Below, in pieces: positions 1-8,762 of a stretch of DNA of 45,817 nucleotides. The first letter of the stretch is position 1. The number at the start of each line of letters is the position of its first letter. The DNA comes from Bacteroidota bacterium. Lineage in GTDB: Bacteria > Bacteroidota > Bacteroidia > Flavobacteriales > Weeksellaceae. The position numbers and the translations under genes were made by a program. The notes under the pieces are model-generated. The model was not told where the DNA came from and searched no databases. It saw nothing but the letters and a program-made list of their open reading frames with translations. The stretch lies in NCBI GenBank assembly GCA_023458535.1, contig JAEWYW010000027.1, positions 1 through 45,817 of the forward strand, written 5' to 3'.

Positions 1-810
1 ATTTCATCAGACGTTTACGAAAAAGTAAGCGGAATAGCTCCTTCTGAGTTACATGATTTAACGAAAGTTCAGATCCTTGATATCGTTAAGAATTTTGGTG
101 AGAAATATGATTCCAAGTGGGAATCAGGAATGACGAATTTGAATGCAGATTCCTTAAAGTTAATTTTTGGACAAATGAGTGCTGATAGTAATATGTTTAG
201 AACTGCTGATGCATCAAGTTCCAACTTTGCTCCCGAATTAGGAAGTATAGATTTTGCAAAAATTATTGGAGGTCCTTTAGATGCATGTGTGAAAGCGCAA
301 ACCAACGCTTCCGTTGCAACTGTAAGTTTTATTAATGAAGTAGGCTTCGAGGTTTCAGAAACCGATCCTAATGTTAAAAAACTGCGAATGGCAGATTTCA
401 ACTACACTAAAAAAGGTCCAAATCCAGATTATATTAATGAGCAGGAAACACCTGGTGTAGAACCAACTATTGATCAGGAAGTAAAGTTAAGCGTACCATT
501 TATAGCCATTCTCAATGTACCTTCTTTCAGAATTGAAACTTGCGAAATAGATTTTAATGTAAAACTTAAATCCACGTATTCTCAGAATGTTAGCGATGAA
601 TTTGGTATCAAAACCAATACAAGTGTGGGTTCGGGAGGATTAACAAGTCTATTTTCTAAAATGAGTTTTAATATGGAAGTTGCTTATAAAAGAACTTCCA
701 GTACGGGAATAAAAGTAGAAAAAGAATACTCTTTAACAGTTCGGGTGAAAGCGACTAACGATGAAATGCCAGCTGGATTAGAGAAAATATTAGGAATCTT
801 GGCTGCTTAA
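1..810 (+). CDS. DUF2589 domain protein (5' end cut by window edge)
   Basis: The frame is open from base 1, so the ATG at 130 is internal and the gene starts outside the window; 269 residues are visible. The middle carries the core I associate with DUF2589, a family of unknown function: a VPF-I-NVPSF-I-x5-D segment at visible residues 165-188, with V173-P174, F176, I178, D184 and K188. A strand-rich C-terminal half follows. There is no signal peptide or membrane segment in the visible part, so the protein is probably cytosolic. It is followed after 11 bases by a second protein with the same spaced motif and then by a helical protein, a subtilisin-like protease and an I9-like miniprotein, which implies one operon. 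The family name is recalled from its motif and no function is known to me. Confidence 0.75.
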   Translation: MSSDVYEKVSGIAPSELHDLTKVQILDIVKNFGEKYDSKWESGMTNLNADSLKLIFGQMSADSNMFRTADASSSNFAPELGSIDFAKIIGGPLDACVKAQTNASVATVSFINEVGFEVSETDPNVKKLRMADFNYTKKGPNPDYINEQETPGVEPTIDQEVKLSVPFIAILNVPSFRIETCEIDFNVKLKSTYSQNVSDEFGIKTNTSVGSGGLTSLFSKMSFNMEVAYKRTSSTGIKVEKEYSLTVRVKATNDEMPAGLEKILGILAA

Positions 811-821
811 ACATCTTTATC

Positions 822-1526
822 ATGATAAAATTATCTGATTACCTGAATTATCTCAACAAAGAGATAATTCAGGCTCGGAAATTGGCTGATGAAAATGCTG
901 TTATTGTCGCCAAAGAATATGCAAAGCACGAATATTTGAAATTTTTTAAAGTTCCACGCTATTCTATTTCGAGTATTAAAATGGATATTCCGCTTAAAAT
1001 TACTGATATTGATTCTTTGGGCAAATATGATTTTAAATTTACTGAAGAGGAATTAGTTGAAGAAGTTAACAATAAAATTGAAGCGGTAAATAAAGATAAA
1101 AAGCTGAAAATTCCATTCGTAAAAAGAGAACAAATACAATCTAAGGAGTTTCAGTCTTTATTTAAAACTTTGGAAAATAGGGATCAGCGTTTTGTGAAAA
1201 ATCTAACCTCAGAAGTGAAGAAAATAGATATAATGCCACAAATAAAGTCGTTAAACCTAAAAATATTCCGACCAACAGCAACTACTACAGACTCAGAATC
1301 TTTGGAACTAAAACGAATTTTTTCAGATGTGTTGAGTTCCAAATATACCTTGGTAAGTTCACAGCTTAAGAATTTTTTTATAGATCCTATTACCACGAGT
1401 TCGGAAGATAAAGACAAAGATAAACTTCTGGTAAATCTTCATGTAGAGATGGAAGAAGAAGGTATACGGATTGCCCAACTTCGTGATAAAGAAGGAAATA
1501 TGATTGAAGAAATCACCTTTGAATAA
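822..1526 (+). CDS. hypothetical protein, divergent DUF2589-like
   Basis: A 234-residue protein of unknown function. Its N-terminal 35 residues are helical. They lead into a segment at 44-59 (VP, Y47, I49, D55, K59) whose spacing matches residue for residue the core of the preceding DUF2589 protein (VP, F176, I178, D184, K188). I infer that the two are diverged relatives that may form a hetero-oligomer. The C-terminal end is strand-like, and the middle is rich in Lys and Glu. No signal peptide or membrane segment is seen. The ATG at 822 lies 11 bases after the upstream stop. Operon membership is clear from spacing, and homology to DUF2589 is an inference from one motif. Confidence 0.7.
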   Translation: MIKLSDYLNYLNKEIIQARKLADENAVIVAKEYAKHEYLKFFKVPRYSISSIKMDIPLKITDIDSLGKYDFKFTEEELVEEVNNKIEAVNKDKKLKIPFVKREQIQSKEFQSLFKTLENRDQRFVKNLTSEVKKIDIMPQIKSLNLKIFRPTATTTDSESLELKRIFSDVLSSKYTLVSSQLKNFFIDPITTSSEDKDKDKLLVNLHVEMEEEGIRIAQLRDKEGNMIEEITFE

Positions 1527-1533
1527 TGAAATC

Positions 1534-2112
1534 ATGCAAGAGTTTATCCACCATAAGATAAAAGTTATTGAAGAATTAATTTCAAAATTCAATAAAGTTC
1601 AGCGTTTGTTTAATGAAAAATCGTTTGATTTTGAAACACAGCTACATGCTTTCTTAAATGAACTTTTACAATATTTTAATTCACGCGGAGATCAAACCCA
1701 TGAAGCGGAAATCTTGAATTTTATAGGACGGATACAAACCATAAAAAGAGGTTTCAACCCTGTAAAAATGCAGAAGATAGAAACCGGAAAAAGAGAATTG
1801 TTTTGGGGATTTGCTTTTACTGTTAACGAAGCTCTTTTGGAAATTCTAGCCAAGATGCATACAACTGAACAACAAAAATTAGAGGAAGGGCAAGATATCA
1901 TCAGTAATTTAATTCTCAATTTGTATCAAAATAAAATCCTTACTGATGAACAGATTGTTGAGCTTAACTCCGTAGCGAAAATTGAAATCTACTGGAACTT
2001 TTTACTCACCCAAAACGGAAGCATTTCATCCATTGATAAAAAATTGAAAATGAGCCTCATCGCGGAAGATATCTATCTTTTGTTTGAAAAATCATTAGCA
2101 AATATTGCTTAA
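1534..2112 (+). CDS. hypothetical helical protein in DUF2589-protease cassette
   Basis: A protein of 192 residues with no family that I recognise. The composition (Leu, Ile, Glu and Lys with few Gly or Pro) and the heptad-like spacing predict an almost all-helical, soluble protein. I chose the ATG at 1534, 7 bases after the preceding stop. A TTG at 1504 would extend it by 10 residues and overlap the upstream gene. It sits 12 bases before the subtilisin-like protease gene, so it is expected to be co-transcribed with the DUF2589 genes and the protease. It could be an adaptor, regulator or substrate of the protease, but nothing in the sequence decides this. Confidence 0.65.
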   Translation: MQEFIHHKIKVIEELISKFNKVQRLFNEKSFDFETQLHAFLNELLQYFNSRGDQTHEAEILNFIGRIQTIKRGFNPVKMQKIETGKRELFWGFAFTVNEALLEILAKMHTTEQQKLEEGQDIISNLILNLYQNKILTDEQIVELNSVAKIEIYWNFLLTQNGSISSIDKKLKMSLIAEDIYLLFEKSLANIA

Positions 2113-2124
2113 AATAAAAACGAC

Positions 2125-3387
2125 ATGAAAACCAATAGATATATTGTTCTTTTAGACAATCAAGAAAAAAGCAGTGTTAATGCTATTCAGAAAGACTTTT
2201 CCGTAAGTGTTACTTCTTCGGAAGATCTTTCGAAAACCAATCGCTCATTTGATGTTATCAACGAGCAAAATGCAGTTTTGTACAAAAATCTTAACGTGGT
2301 GGTGATGGAAAATGTTACTGAAACAGAACTTCAAGAAGCTTTAAAAGACTCTACAAGTCCAGTGATTGGGTATGAAAAAGAACGTGAATTTGTAATCGCG
2401 GGAGAAATCGAAATCATTGACGAATTGAAAAAAAATGTCGAAAGTGTTCAAAAAAAAATAGTTGAACTCGAGAATTTTATTCAAAATAAACCACTTCCTC
2501 AACAACAGGATACAAAATTAGAGTGGGGTATCAAAGCCCTAGGGATAGCAGATACACAATTTTCAGGTAAGGGTATTGATATTTGTATTTTAGATACGGG
2601 ATTGGATATTTCGCATCCTGATTTTCAGCACAGAAATATTGAGGGAAAATCTTTTATACAAGGTGAAGTTTGGGATAAAGACCCTAAAGGTCATGGAACG
2701 CATTGCACTGGTATTGCAGCAGGAAACGTAAGAGCAGATAATGGAAATAGGTATGGAGTAGCCAAAGATGCCAATATAAAGATTGCAAAAGTGCTTAATA
2801 ATCTCGGAAAAGGAACCGCCAGCGGTATTGTAGATGCTATAGATTGGGCCATTACTAAAAAATTCAGAATTGTTTCGATGTCTTTAGCTTCCTATGTCGG
2901 AATTAATGAAAAACCGTCAACGCTATTCGAGGAAATTGGAAAGAGAGCTTTAGAAAATAACTGTCTGCTTATCGCAGCTGCCGGCAACGACAGTAATAGG
3001 CCTTCCGTTCCTGAACCTGTTTCCATGCCCGCAAACTCAAGCTCCATCATTGCGATTGCGGCAATAGACAGTCAATTGAAGATAGCAAAATTCTCGAATG
3101 CTGGTATTAATGCTTCTACGGGTGGCTGCATTGATTTTTGTGCTCCGGGAGTTGATATATTTAGTACATTTTCTCTAAAAACTAAAACTTCGCCCAAATA
3201 TCATGCGATGAGCGGAACGAGTATGGCGACACCATTTGTCTCTGGAATGGTAGCTTTGTACATGGAAAAATTCCCGCAAAAAACAGCATCTGAAATATGG
3301 AAACTCCTCGAGAAGAACGCCAAAAAAATAGAAGGATTAAAATTTAGAGATATTGGAAACGGACTCATACAAATGCCTACACCATGA
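2125..3387 (+). CDS. subtilisin-like S8 serine protease, no signal peptide
   Basis: A 420-residue S8 family peptidase. The catalytic triad is visible as Asp157 (ILDTGLD), His190 (GHGTHC) and Ser366 (SGTSMATP), with the oxyanion-hole Asn288 (AAAGND). Residues 1-90 look like an I9-type propeptide fold (YIVLL near the start, then a beta-alpha-beta pattern). A charged helical linker at about 94-128 separates this from the catalytic domain, which starts near 130. Unlike most subtilases there is no N-terminal hydrophobic signal and no T9SS C-terminal sorting domain, so the enzyme probably acts inside the cell. It is the fourth gene of the cassette, and its stop overlaps the ATG of the I9-like miniprotein (ATGA). 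The enzyme class is certain; the intracellular location and its role with DUF2589 are inferred. Confidence 0.95.
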   Translation: MKTNRYIVLLDNQEKSSVNAIQKDFSVSVTSSEDLSKTNRSFDVINEQNAVLYKNLNVVVMENVTETELQEALKDSTSPVIGYEKEREFVIAGEIEIIDELKKNVESVQKKIVELENFIQNKPLPQQQDTKLEWGIKALGIADTQFSGKGIDICILDTGLDISHPDFQHRNIEGKSFIQGEVWDKDPKGHGTHCTGIAAGNVRADNGNRYGVAKDANIKIAKVLNNLGKGTASGIVDAIDWAITKKFRIVSMSLASYVGINEKPSTLFEEIGKRALENNCLLIAAAGNDSNRPSVPEPVSMPANSSSIIAIAAIDSQLKIAKFSNAGINASTGGCIDFCAPGVDIFSTFSLKTKTSPKYHAMSGTSMATPFVSGMVALYMEKFPQKTASEIWKLLEKNAKKIEGLKFRDIGNGLIQMPTP

Positions 3388-3590
3388 AAACCTATCTCGC
3401 CGTCCTTAAGCCTAACGTAACATTGCAAGATATCAGGAGTAAACTTTCCAAAGAAGGAATAACAATCGTACATTTTTATCCCAAACTAAACATTGTTAAA
3501 TTAGAATTCTCAAAAACTATTTCTCAGGAAAAATTCGCTGATTATTTTAAATCTGTCGAAGAAGAAAAAACAGATTTTAGTGATCGATAA
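3384..3590 (+). CDS. stand-alone I9-like protease propeptide/inhibitor
   Basis: A 68-residue protein with the order strand (TYLAVLKP), helix (TLQDIRSKLSKEG), strand (VHFYP), strand (IVKLEF) and helix. This is the size and pattern of the subtilisin propeptide fold (inhibitor I9 family). Its ATG overlaps the last codons of the S8 protease gene by 4 bases (ATGA), which indicates translational coupling and roughly matched synthesis. The likely job is to chaperone or inhibit the neighbouring protease in trans. The protease already seems to carry its own propeptide-like N-terminus, so this would be an additional control. The fold assignment is by eye and is less sure than the gene call. Confidence 0.7.
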   Translation: MKTYLAVLKPNVTLQDIRSKLSKEGITIVHFYPKLNIVKLEFSKTISQEKFADYFKSVEEEKTDFSDR

Positions 3591-3781
3591 ACTGCTTGTA
3601 GTGCATACCGATTCGTTTTTTTAGTCAGGTGAATGATCAAAAAAGATTTTTTTCTTACTTGTTTACAGTCTTTTATGTTAAGTATTGCTATTAATAATAT
3701 TTTTTAGACTTGTTTTATCATTGTATTTCTTTATTTTAGTGGACAATATGTAAATTGCATCATTAAATTATTTGACTTATT

Positions 3782-4984
3782 ATGATTATTCAACCAAGAA
3801 CAAGAGGATTTATTTGTCTTACAGTTCATCCTGAAGGAGCTGCTACAACCATTAAAAATCAAATAGATTATGTAAAATCTAAAGGAGAGATTAAAAACGG
3901 GCCTAAAAAAGTTCTTGTAATTGGTGCTTCCACGGGCTTTGGTATCGCTTCACGCATTGCTGCGGCGTTCGGATCTGATGCTGCAACCATTGGAGTTTTC
4001 TTCGAGAAACCAGCTTCAGAAGGTAAACTGGGAACCGCAGGATGGTACAACACTGCTGCTTTCGAAAAAGAAGCTCATGAAGCGGGTTTATATGCGAAAA
4101 GTATTAATGGAGATGCGTTTTCGGATGAAGTAAAACAGCAGACAATTGATTTAATTAAAAAAGATCTCGGTCAAGTAGACTTAGTTGTGTACAGCTTGGC
4201 ATCGCCTCGAAGAACGCATCCGAAGACAGGAACGAGCTATACTTCAGTATTAAAACCTATCGGAGGTTCATTCACCAATAAAACTGTTGATTTTCACACT
4301 GGTGTTGTTTCAGATATCAGCATTGCGCCTATCGAAAATCAGGAAGATATTGATAACACTATTGCTGTAATGGGCGGCGAAGATTGGAAATTTTGGATAG
4401 AAGATCTTAAAAATGCTGGCGTTTTAGCAGATGGTGTAAAGACTGTGGCTTATTCTTATATCGGTCCAGAGCTTACTTTCCCTATTTATAGAAACGGTAC
4501 CATTGGTATGGCTAAAAATGATTTGGAGAGAACGGTTCTTGTCATCAATGATTTATTAAAAGATATTCACGGTGTTTCCTATGTTTCTGTCAATAAGGCA
4601 TTGGTAACGCAGTCTAGTTCAGCAATTCCAGTAGTTCCGTTGTATATTTCTCTTCTTTATAAGGTAATGAAAGAAAAAGGTACTCACGAAGGAACAATAG
4701 AGCAGATGCAAAGACTTTTTGCGGAAAGATTGTACACAGAAGATGGAAATGTTCCATTGGATGAGCAAGGCAGAATAAGAATTGATGATTTGGAAATGGA
4801 TCCTGAAGTTCAGGCAGAAGTTGCCAAATACTGGAATACCATTTCTACTGAGAATCTTGAAGAAATTAGTGATATTGCAGGGTACAGAAAAGATTTTTTT
4901 AATTTATTTGGTTTTGAGATTGATGGAATAGATTATGAAAAAGATACCAATGAAAATATCAAGGTTCCGAGTATTCAAGAATAA
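3782..4984 (+). CDS. fabV: trans-2-enoyl-CoA / enoyl-ACP reductase FabV
   Basis: A 400-residue NADH-dependent enoyl reductase of the FabV/TER family, which catalyses the last reductive step of fatty-acid elongation. The protein shows the family's N-terminal start (MIIQPRTRGFI). It has a Rossmann dinucleotide loop GASTGFG at 48-54, a YSLASPRR segment near 137-144, and the active-site pair Tyr236 and Lys245 in the Y-x8-K spacing typical of FabV rather than the shorter spacing of FabI. The length matches the usual value of about 400. The gene stands alone, 191 bases after the I9-like gene, and is closed by an intrinsic terminator at 5007-5033. FabV enzymes are known for low sensitivity to triclosan; whether this one is insensitive is inference. 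Confidence 0.96.
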   Translation: MIIQPRTRGFICLTVHPEGAATTIKNQIDYVKSKGEIKNGPKKVLVIGASTGFGIASRIAAAFGSDAATIGVFFEKPASEGKLGTAGWYNTAAFEKEAHEAGLYAKSINGDAFSDEVKQQTIDLIKKDLGQVDLVVYSLASPRRTHPKTGTSYTSVLKPIGGSFTNKTVDFHTGVVSDISIAPIENQEDIDNTIAVMGGEDWKFWIEDLKNAGVLADGVKTVAYSYIGPELTFPIYRNGTIGMAKNDLERTVLVINDLLKDIHGVSYVSVNKALVTQSSSAIPVVPLYISLLYKVMKEKGTHEGTIEQMQRLFAERLYTEDGNVPLDEQGRIRIDDLEMDPEVQAEVAKYWNTISTENLEEISDIAGYRKDFFNLFGFEIDGIDYEKDTNENIKVPSIQE

Positions 4985-5006
4985 ATAAAACAATTTCAAA
5001 TATCAG

Positions 5007-5033
5007 CCTCTTCATCTCGGAGAGGTTTTTTTT
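5007..5033 (+). terminator. intrinsic terminator after fabV
   Basis: A CCTCT/AGAGG stem, extendable by one T-G pair, closes a short loop at 5007-5025 and is followed by eight T residues (5026-5033). It lies 23 bases beyond the fabV stop. Confidence 0.8.
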
Positions 5034-5119
5034 AAAGTTCATGTAACGAAAATTGTAATTCTATTACCTATACTTTTTCAACAAGAATATTGCATTCTCT
5101 ACAAAAATAAATTACCATT

Positions 5120-7321
5120 ATGAATATTATTAAAACCATCAGTATTTCTGCATGTTTTTTAGTTGTTGCAAATCTCACTGCACAACAGACATCAGATTAC
5201 GATTACAAAGAAGCTTTCAAAGAACCATTTTATACTGAAAACGGCAACGAGTTCCGTTCAGCAAGTGGAAAGCCTGGTCCTAAATACTGGCAAAACTCCG
5301 CTAATTATGTTTTGAATGTATCGTTAAATGATTCAAAAAATGAATTTGTTGGTACTACAGATATTAAATACACCAATAACAGTCCAGATAACATGAATTT
5401 TGTTTGGTTGCAGTTGGACCAGAATTTATTTAAAAAAGACTCACGTGGCAGTGCAATGATTCCGTTGAGTAATTCCAGATATGGTAAAAATGAAAGTGCA
5501 TTTGACGGAGGCTATCAAATAAAATCTGTGAAGATTGATGGTAAAGAAGCTAAATATTTAGTAACGGACAGCCGTATGCAAATTGATCTGCCAAAGGAAT
5601 TAAAATCCAATGGTGGAGTAGTGAAGATTACCGTAGATTATTCTTTTGTGGCACCAGAGGAAGGAGCGGACAGAATGGGAGTTCTTTCAACAAAAAATGG
5701 TAAAATTTATACCATGGCTCAATGGTTTCCTAGAATGGCGGTTTACGATGATATTTCCGGTTGGAACACCTTACCTTATCTGGGCGCAGGAGAATTTTAT
5801 TTAGAATATGGAAATATTGAGGCGAACATCACTGTTCCCGCCAATTATTATGTGGTGGGTTCTGGTGAATTATTAAATGCTAAAAATGTATATTCTTCAC
5901 AGCAAATGAAACGTTGGGATGAAGCGCGAAACAGCGAAAAAACTGTAATGATCCGTCCTGCTTCCGAAATCGCCAATGATGCCAATACAACAGGCACAAA
6001 AACCTGGAAATTTAAAATAGACAATACCAGAGATTTTGCATGGGCAGCGTCACCAGCTTTTATAATTGATGCAGCCAGAATAAATTTGGCTTCAGGTAAA
6101 AAATCCTTAGCGATTTCAGCCTATCCTGTTGAAAGCGACGGTCAAGACGCTTGGAGCAGATCTACAGAATATACAAAAGCCTCTATTGAGCATTATTCAA
6201 ACAAATGGTTTGAATATCCTTATCAAACAGCTATCAATGTAGCAGGAAATGAAGGTGGTATGGAGTATCCTGGTATCGTATTCTGCCACTACACTTCAAA
6301 AGGTGAAGATTTATGGGGCGTAACAGACCATGAATTCGGGCATATTTGGTTCCCAATGATTGTAGGCTCTAATGAAAGAAAACATGCGTGGATGGATGAA
6401 GGTTTTAATACTTTTATTAATGATCTGTCTACAGAAGCCTTTAATAAAGGAGAATACTGGAGAAAAAAGAGCGTGCGAAGTATGGCATCTGCGTTAACCA
6501 ATGAAAGGTTAGAGCCTGTTATGACTCCGCCAGACAATATGAGAGAATCCAGCATAGGTTTATTGGCTTACTACAAGCCAGGAACTGCAATGCATGTATT
6601 AAGGGAATCTGTTTTAGGTAAAGAGCGTTTTGATAAAGCTTTTAAAGAGTATATCTACAGATGGGCATACAAACACCCTACGCCTAATGATTTCTTTAGA
6701 ACCATGGAAAATGTTGCTGGTGAAGATTTAGGATGGTTCTGGAGAAGCTGGATCATTAATAACTGGCAACTCGACCAAGCCATTACTGGTGTGAAATATG
6801 TAAACGGTGACCCTAAAAAAGGAGCAACGATTTCAATTTCTAATTTAAAGAAAATGCCGATGCCAGTAACAGGTGTAGTGAAGTTTAAGGATGGTACAAC
6901 CCAGAACTTTAATTTGCCAGTAGATATTTGGAGACGTAATAAAGAGTGGAATTTTAATATTCCTTCTGCTAAAGAAATTGAATCGGTAACCCTGGATCCA
7001 GATGGTACATTGCCAGATATTAATACTGCTAATAATACTTTTAAGATGGATGCGCCTTCTACCGCTGAGAAGATTAATCTGAAAGATTACATTGGGAACT
7101 ACACCAATAAACAAATGCCTGTAAAGTTCACTTTAAAGGAAGAAAATAATACCCTTATGGCTCAGGCTTCAGGTCAGGAATTCTTCCCGTTAGAATATCA
7201 GGGGAATGGCGAATTTGTTTTTGATGCTGCGGACATCAAAATCAAGTTCTCAAAAGATAAAAAGAGTTTCGATATTACTCAATCTGGTCAAACATTCACC
7301 TTTAATAAAGTAACAAAATAG
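5120..7321 (+). CDS. secreted M1 family metallopeptidase
   Basis: A 733-residue zinc aminopeptidase-like protein. A signal peptide is visible (basic start, then a hydrophobic run ending LTAQQ near residue 22). The N-terminal beta domain (about 40-250) is followed by the substrate-recognition motif GGMEYPG at 379-385. The zinc site is HEFGH at 404-408 with the third ligand Glu427 in WMDEGFN, giving HExxH-x18-E as in family M1. The C-terminal part (about 590-733) looks beta-rich, and no T9SS sorting signal is evident. Export to the periplasm or outer membrane for peptide digestion is likely. The gene is monocistronic, bounded by the fabV terminator and a bidirectional terminator at 7322-7349. 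Confidence 0.95.
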   Translation: MNIIKTISISACFLVVANLTAQQTSDYDYKEAFKEPFYTENGNEFRSASGKPGPKYWQNSANYVLNVSLNDSKNEFVGTTDIKYTNNSPDNMNFVWLQLDQNLFKKDSRGSAMIPLSNSRYGKNESAFDGGYQIKSVKIDGKEAKYLVTDSRMQIDLPKELKSNGGVVKITVDYSFVAPEEGADRMGVLSTKNGKIYTMAQWFPRMAVYDDISGWNTLPYLGAGEFYLEYGNIEANITVPANYYVVGSGELLNAKNVYSSQQMKRWDEARNSEKTVMIRPASEIANDANTTGTKTWKFKIDNTRDFAWAASPAFIIDAARINLASGKKSLAISAYPVESDGQDAWSRSTEYTKASIEHYSNKWFEYPYQTAINVAGNEGGMEYPGIVFCHYTSKGEDLWGVTDHEFGHIWFPMIVGSNERKHAWMDEGFNTFINDLSTEAFNKGEYWRKKSVRSMASALTNERLEPVMTPPDNMRESSIGLLAYYKPGTAMHVLRESVLGKERFDKAFKEYIYRWAYKHPTPNDFFRTMENVAGEDLGWFWRSWIINNWQLDQAITGVKYVNGDPKKGATISISNLKKMPMPVTGVVKFKDGTTQNFNLPVDIWRRNKEWNFNIPSAKEIESVTLDPDGTLPDINTANNTFKMDAPSTAEKINLKDYIGNYTNKQMPVKFTLKEENNTLMAQASGQEFFPLEYQGNGEFVFDAADIKIKFSKDKKSFDITQSGQTFTFNKVTK

Positions 7322-7349
7322 AAAAAGACAGCTTCGGCTGTCTTTTTTT
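7322..7349. terminator. bidirectional intrinsic terminator
   Basis: A perfect 6-bp stem GACAGC/GCTGTC closes a TTCG tetraloop (7327-7342), with five A residues before it and seven T residues after it. It can terminate both the M1 peptidase gene (plus) and the response regulator gene (minus), whose stop codon begins inside the flank. Confidence 0.9.
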
Positions 7350-7986
7350 ATCCAAAACCATTTTTAATGGCAAAAACAGCCAAACCTACACGGGTTTTAA
7401 GTTCCAGTTTTTCGCAGAGCTGATCGCGGTAACTTTCAACAGTTCTCGGGCTGCAGCACATTTTATCAGCAATTTCCTTATAGCTGAGCTCTGTAACAGT
7501 ATATTTTAAAAACTCCCGTTCACGGTCGGTAATTCTTACACTGTTTTCATTTTCATTAGGTGAGGTGAAATTCTGGAAAAGCATTTTCGATGCCCAATCT
7601 GGGTAATAAAACCCATCAGAAACCAATTTTGTCAGTGCCTCTTCAAGAATTTTCGGACTGGTGTTTTTCAGTAAATAACCTCTACAGCCTCCTTTTATCA
7701 TTTTTATGACGCTTTCTTCATCACCCTGCATGCTGAGAGCCATTACTTTTATTTCGGGATGTTGTTCTTTCAGCCATGCGACGGTTTCAAAACCGTTCAT
7801 TACGGGCATGCTGATATCTAAAAGAATAATATCTGGTATTTTGCTATTTTTCTCAAAACGATCGATGAGATCTTGTCCGTTTTCACAAACATATATTACT
7901 TCAAAATCTGTAAAATGATCAATAATCCCCTCTATTGCTTTTGCGATAAGGATATGATCGTCTACCACTACAATACTTTTTTTCAT
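7348..7986 (-). CDS. NarL/FixJ-type response regulator
   Basis: A 212-residue response regulator. The receiver domain has the acidic pair at D9-D10, the phospho-acceptor Asp57 (ILLDISMP), Ser85 and Lys107. It is followed by a LuxR-type DNA-binding domain (about 150-210) with ITDREREFL and the recognition region SPRTVESYRDQL. I chose the ATG at 7986, two bases after the kinase stop; a GTG directly before it would add one residue. It is the last gene of a minus-strand operon with the kinase and a multi-TM protein, so it is the cognate output of that sensor. Its target genes cannot be read from the sequence, although the linked membrane-protein genes are candidates. Confidence 0.95.
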   Translation of the reverse strand: MKKSIVVVDDHILIAKAIEGIIDHFTDFEVIYVCENGQDLIDRFEKNSKIPDIILLDISMPVMNGFETVAWLKEQHPEIKVMALSMQGDEESVIKMIKGGCRGYLLKNTSPKILEEALTKLVSDGFYYPDWASKMLFQNFTSPNENENSVRITDREREFLKYTVTELSYKEIADKMCCSPRTVESYRDQLCEKLELKTRVGLAVFAIKNGFG

Positions 7987-7988
7987 CA

Positions 7989-8762
7989 CTATTGTTTTAT
8001 ACGTGCTGTAACTGTTGATCCTACATTGAGAGTACTTACGAGTGTTAATTTACCATTCAGCATTTCCACTCGTTTTTTCATGTTTTTTAAGCCAATTCCT
8101 GAACTGCTTTTTTTCACATCAAATCCTTTTCCGTTGACGGAGATAATAAGGAGAATTTCATCATCTGGATTGGAGAGCTGTATTTCTATATGACTGCAAT
8201 CGGCATGTTTCATACAGTTCTGGATGCTTTCCTGCACTACTCGAAGCAAAACGCTTTTTTGCAATATTGCTGCATCGGATAAGGTAAAATTATTGCTAAA
8301 ATTCACACTGCATTTTTTTAGAATGCTCACTTTATCAACTTCCTCTTGTATAAGTTTTACAATCGAATTTTTTGCAATTTTGTCATCGGTAAGGCTTTTA
8401 GACAAACCTCTTAAAACACCGATGGATTCGTCTATAATGTGGGTTACCTGTTCAATTTTTTCTTTAATTTCAGGGACATCATTTTCGAAGACAATCTGCT
8501 GAGAGTACAAACTTGCCAATGTTAACTTTTGCCCAATATTATCGTGAAGTTCACGCCCTATTTCAGCCATGGTTTGCTGTTGAATTTCAATCTGTGTTCT
8601 TAGAATCTCTTTTTGGTGTTTTTCAATTTTTATTTTAAGTTCTTTTTGATACTCAAGTTTTTTCTCTTTATATCTTTTAATATACACCAAAATGGAAATA
8701 ATAAAAAGTATAAAGAAGAGGTTAAATAATATGACTGTTATTAATAACTCTGTTTCCCCCAT
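7989..8762 (-). CDS. sensor histidine kinase (HisKA_3 type) with altered G1 box
   Basis: A 257-residue kinase from the chosen ATG at 8762. One membrane helix at about 6-28 is followed by a helical linker, an H-box ELHDNIGQKL with His73, and an ATPase domain from about 160. The N box has Glu178 and Asn182, and the G2 region reads SGIGLKNM at 221-228. The G1 box reads SVNGKGFD, with Val209 where the family has the adenine-binding Asp (DNGKGF). A GTC codon replaces GAC at 8136-8138. An upstream start at 8834 would give 281 residues and a 94-base overlap with the preceding gene; the chosen start overlaps by 22. Sensing may depend on the co-encoded multi-TM protein. Kinase activity is in doubt because of the Val. 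Confidence 0.9.
   Translation of the reverse strand: MGETELLITVILFNLFFILFIISILVYIKRYKEKKLEYQKELKIKIEKHQKEILRTQIEIQQQTMAEIGRELHDNIGQKLTLASLYSQQIVFENDVPEIKEKIEQVTHIIDESIGVLRGLSKSLTDDKIAKNSIVKLIQEEVDKVSILKKCSVNFSNNFTLSDAAILQKSVLLRVVQESIQNCMKHADCSHIEIQLSNPDDEILLIISVNGKGFDVKKSSSGIGLKNMKKRVEMLNGKLTLVSTLNVGSTVTARIKQ

Noticed and set aside
1504..1533. TTG start for the third cassette gene
   Set aside because: The ATG at 1534 sits 7 bases after the preceding stop and avoids overlap with the upstream gene.
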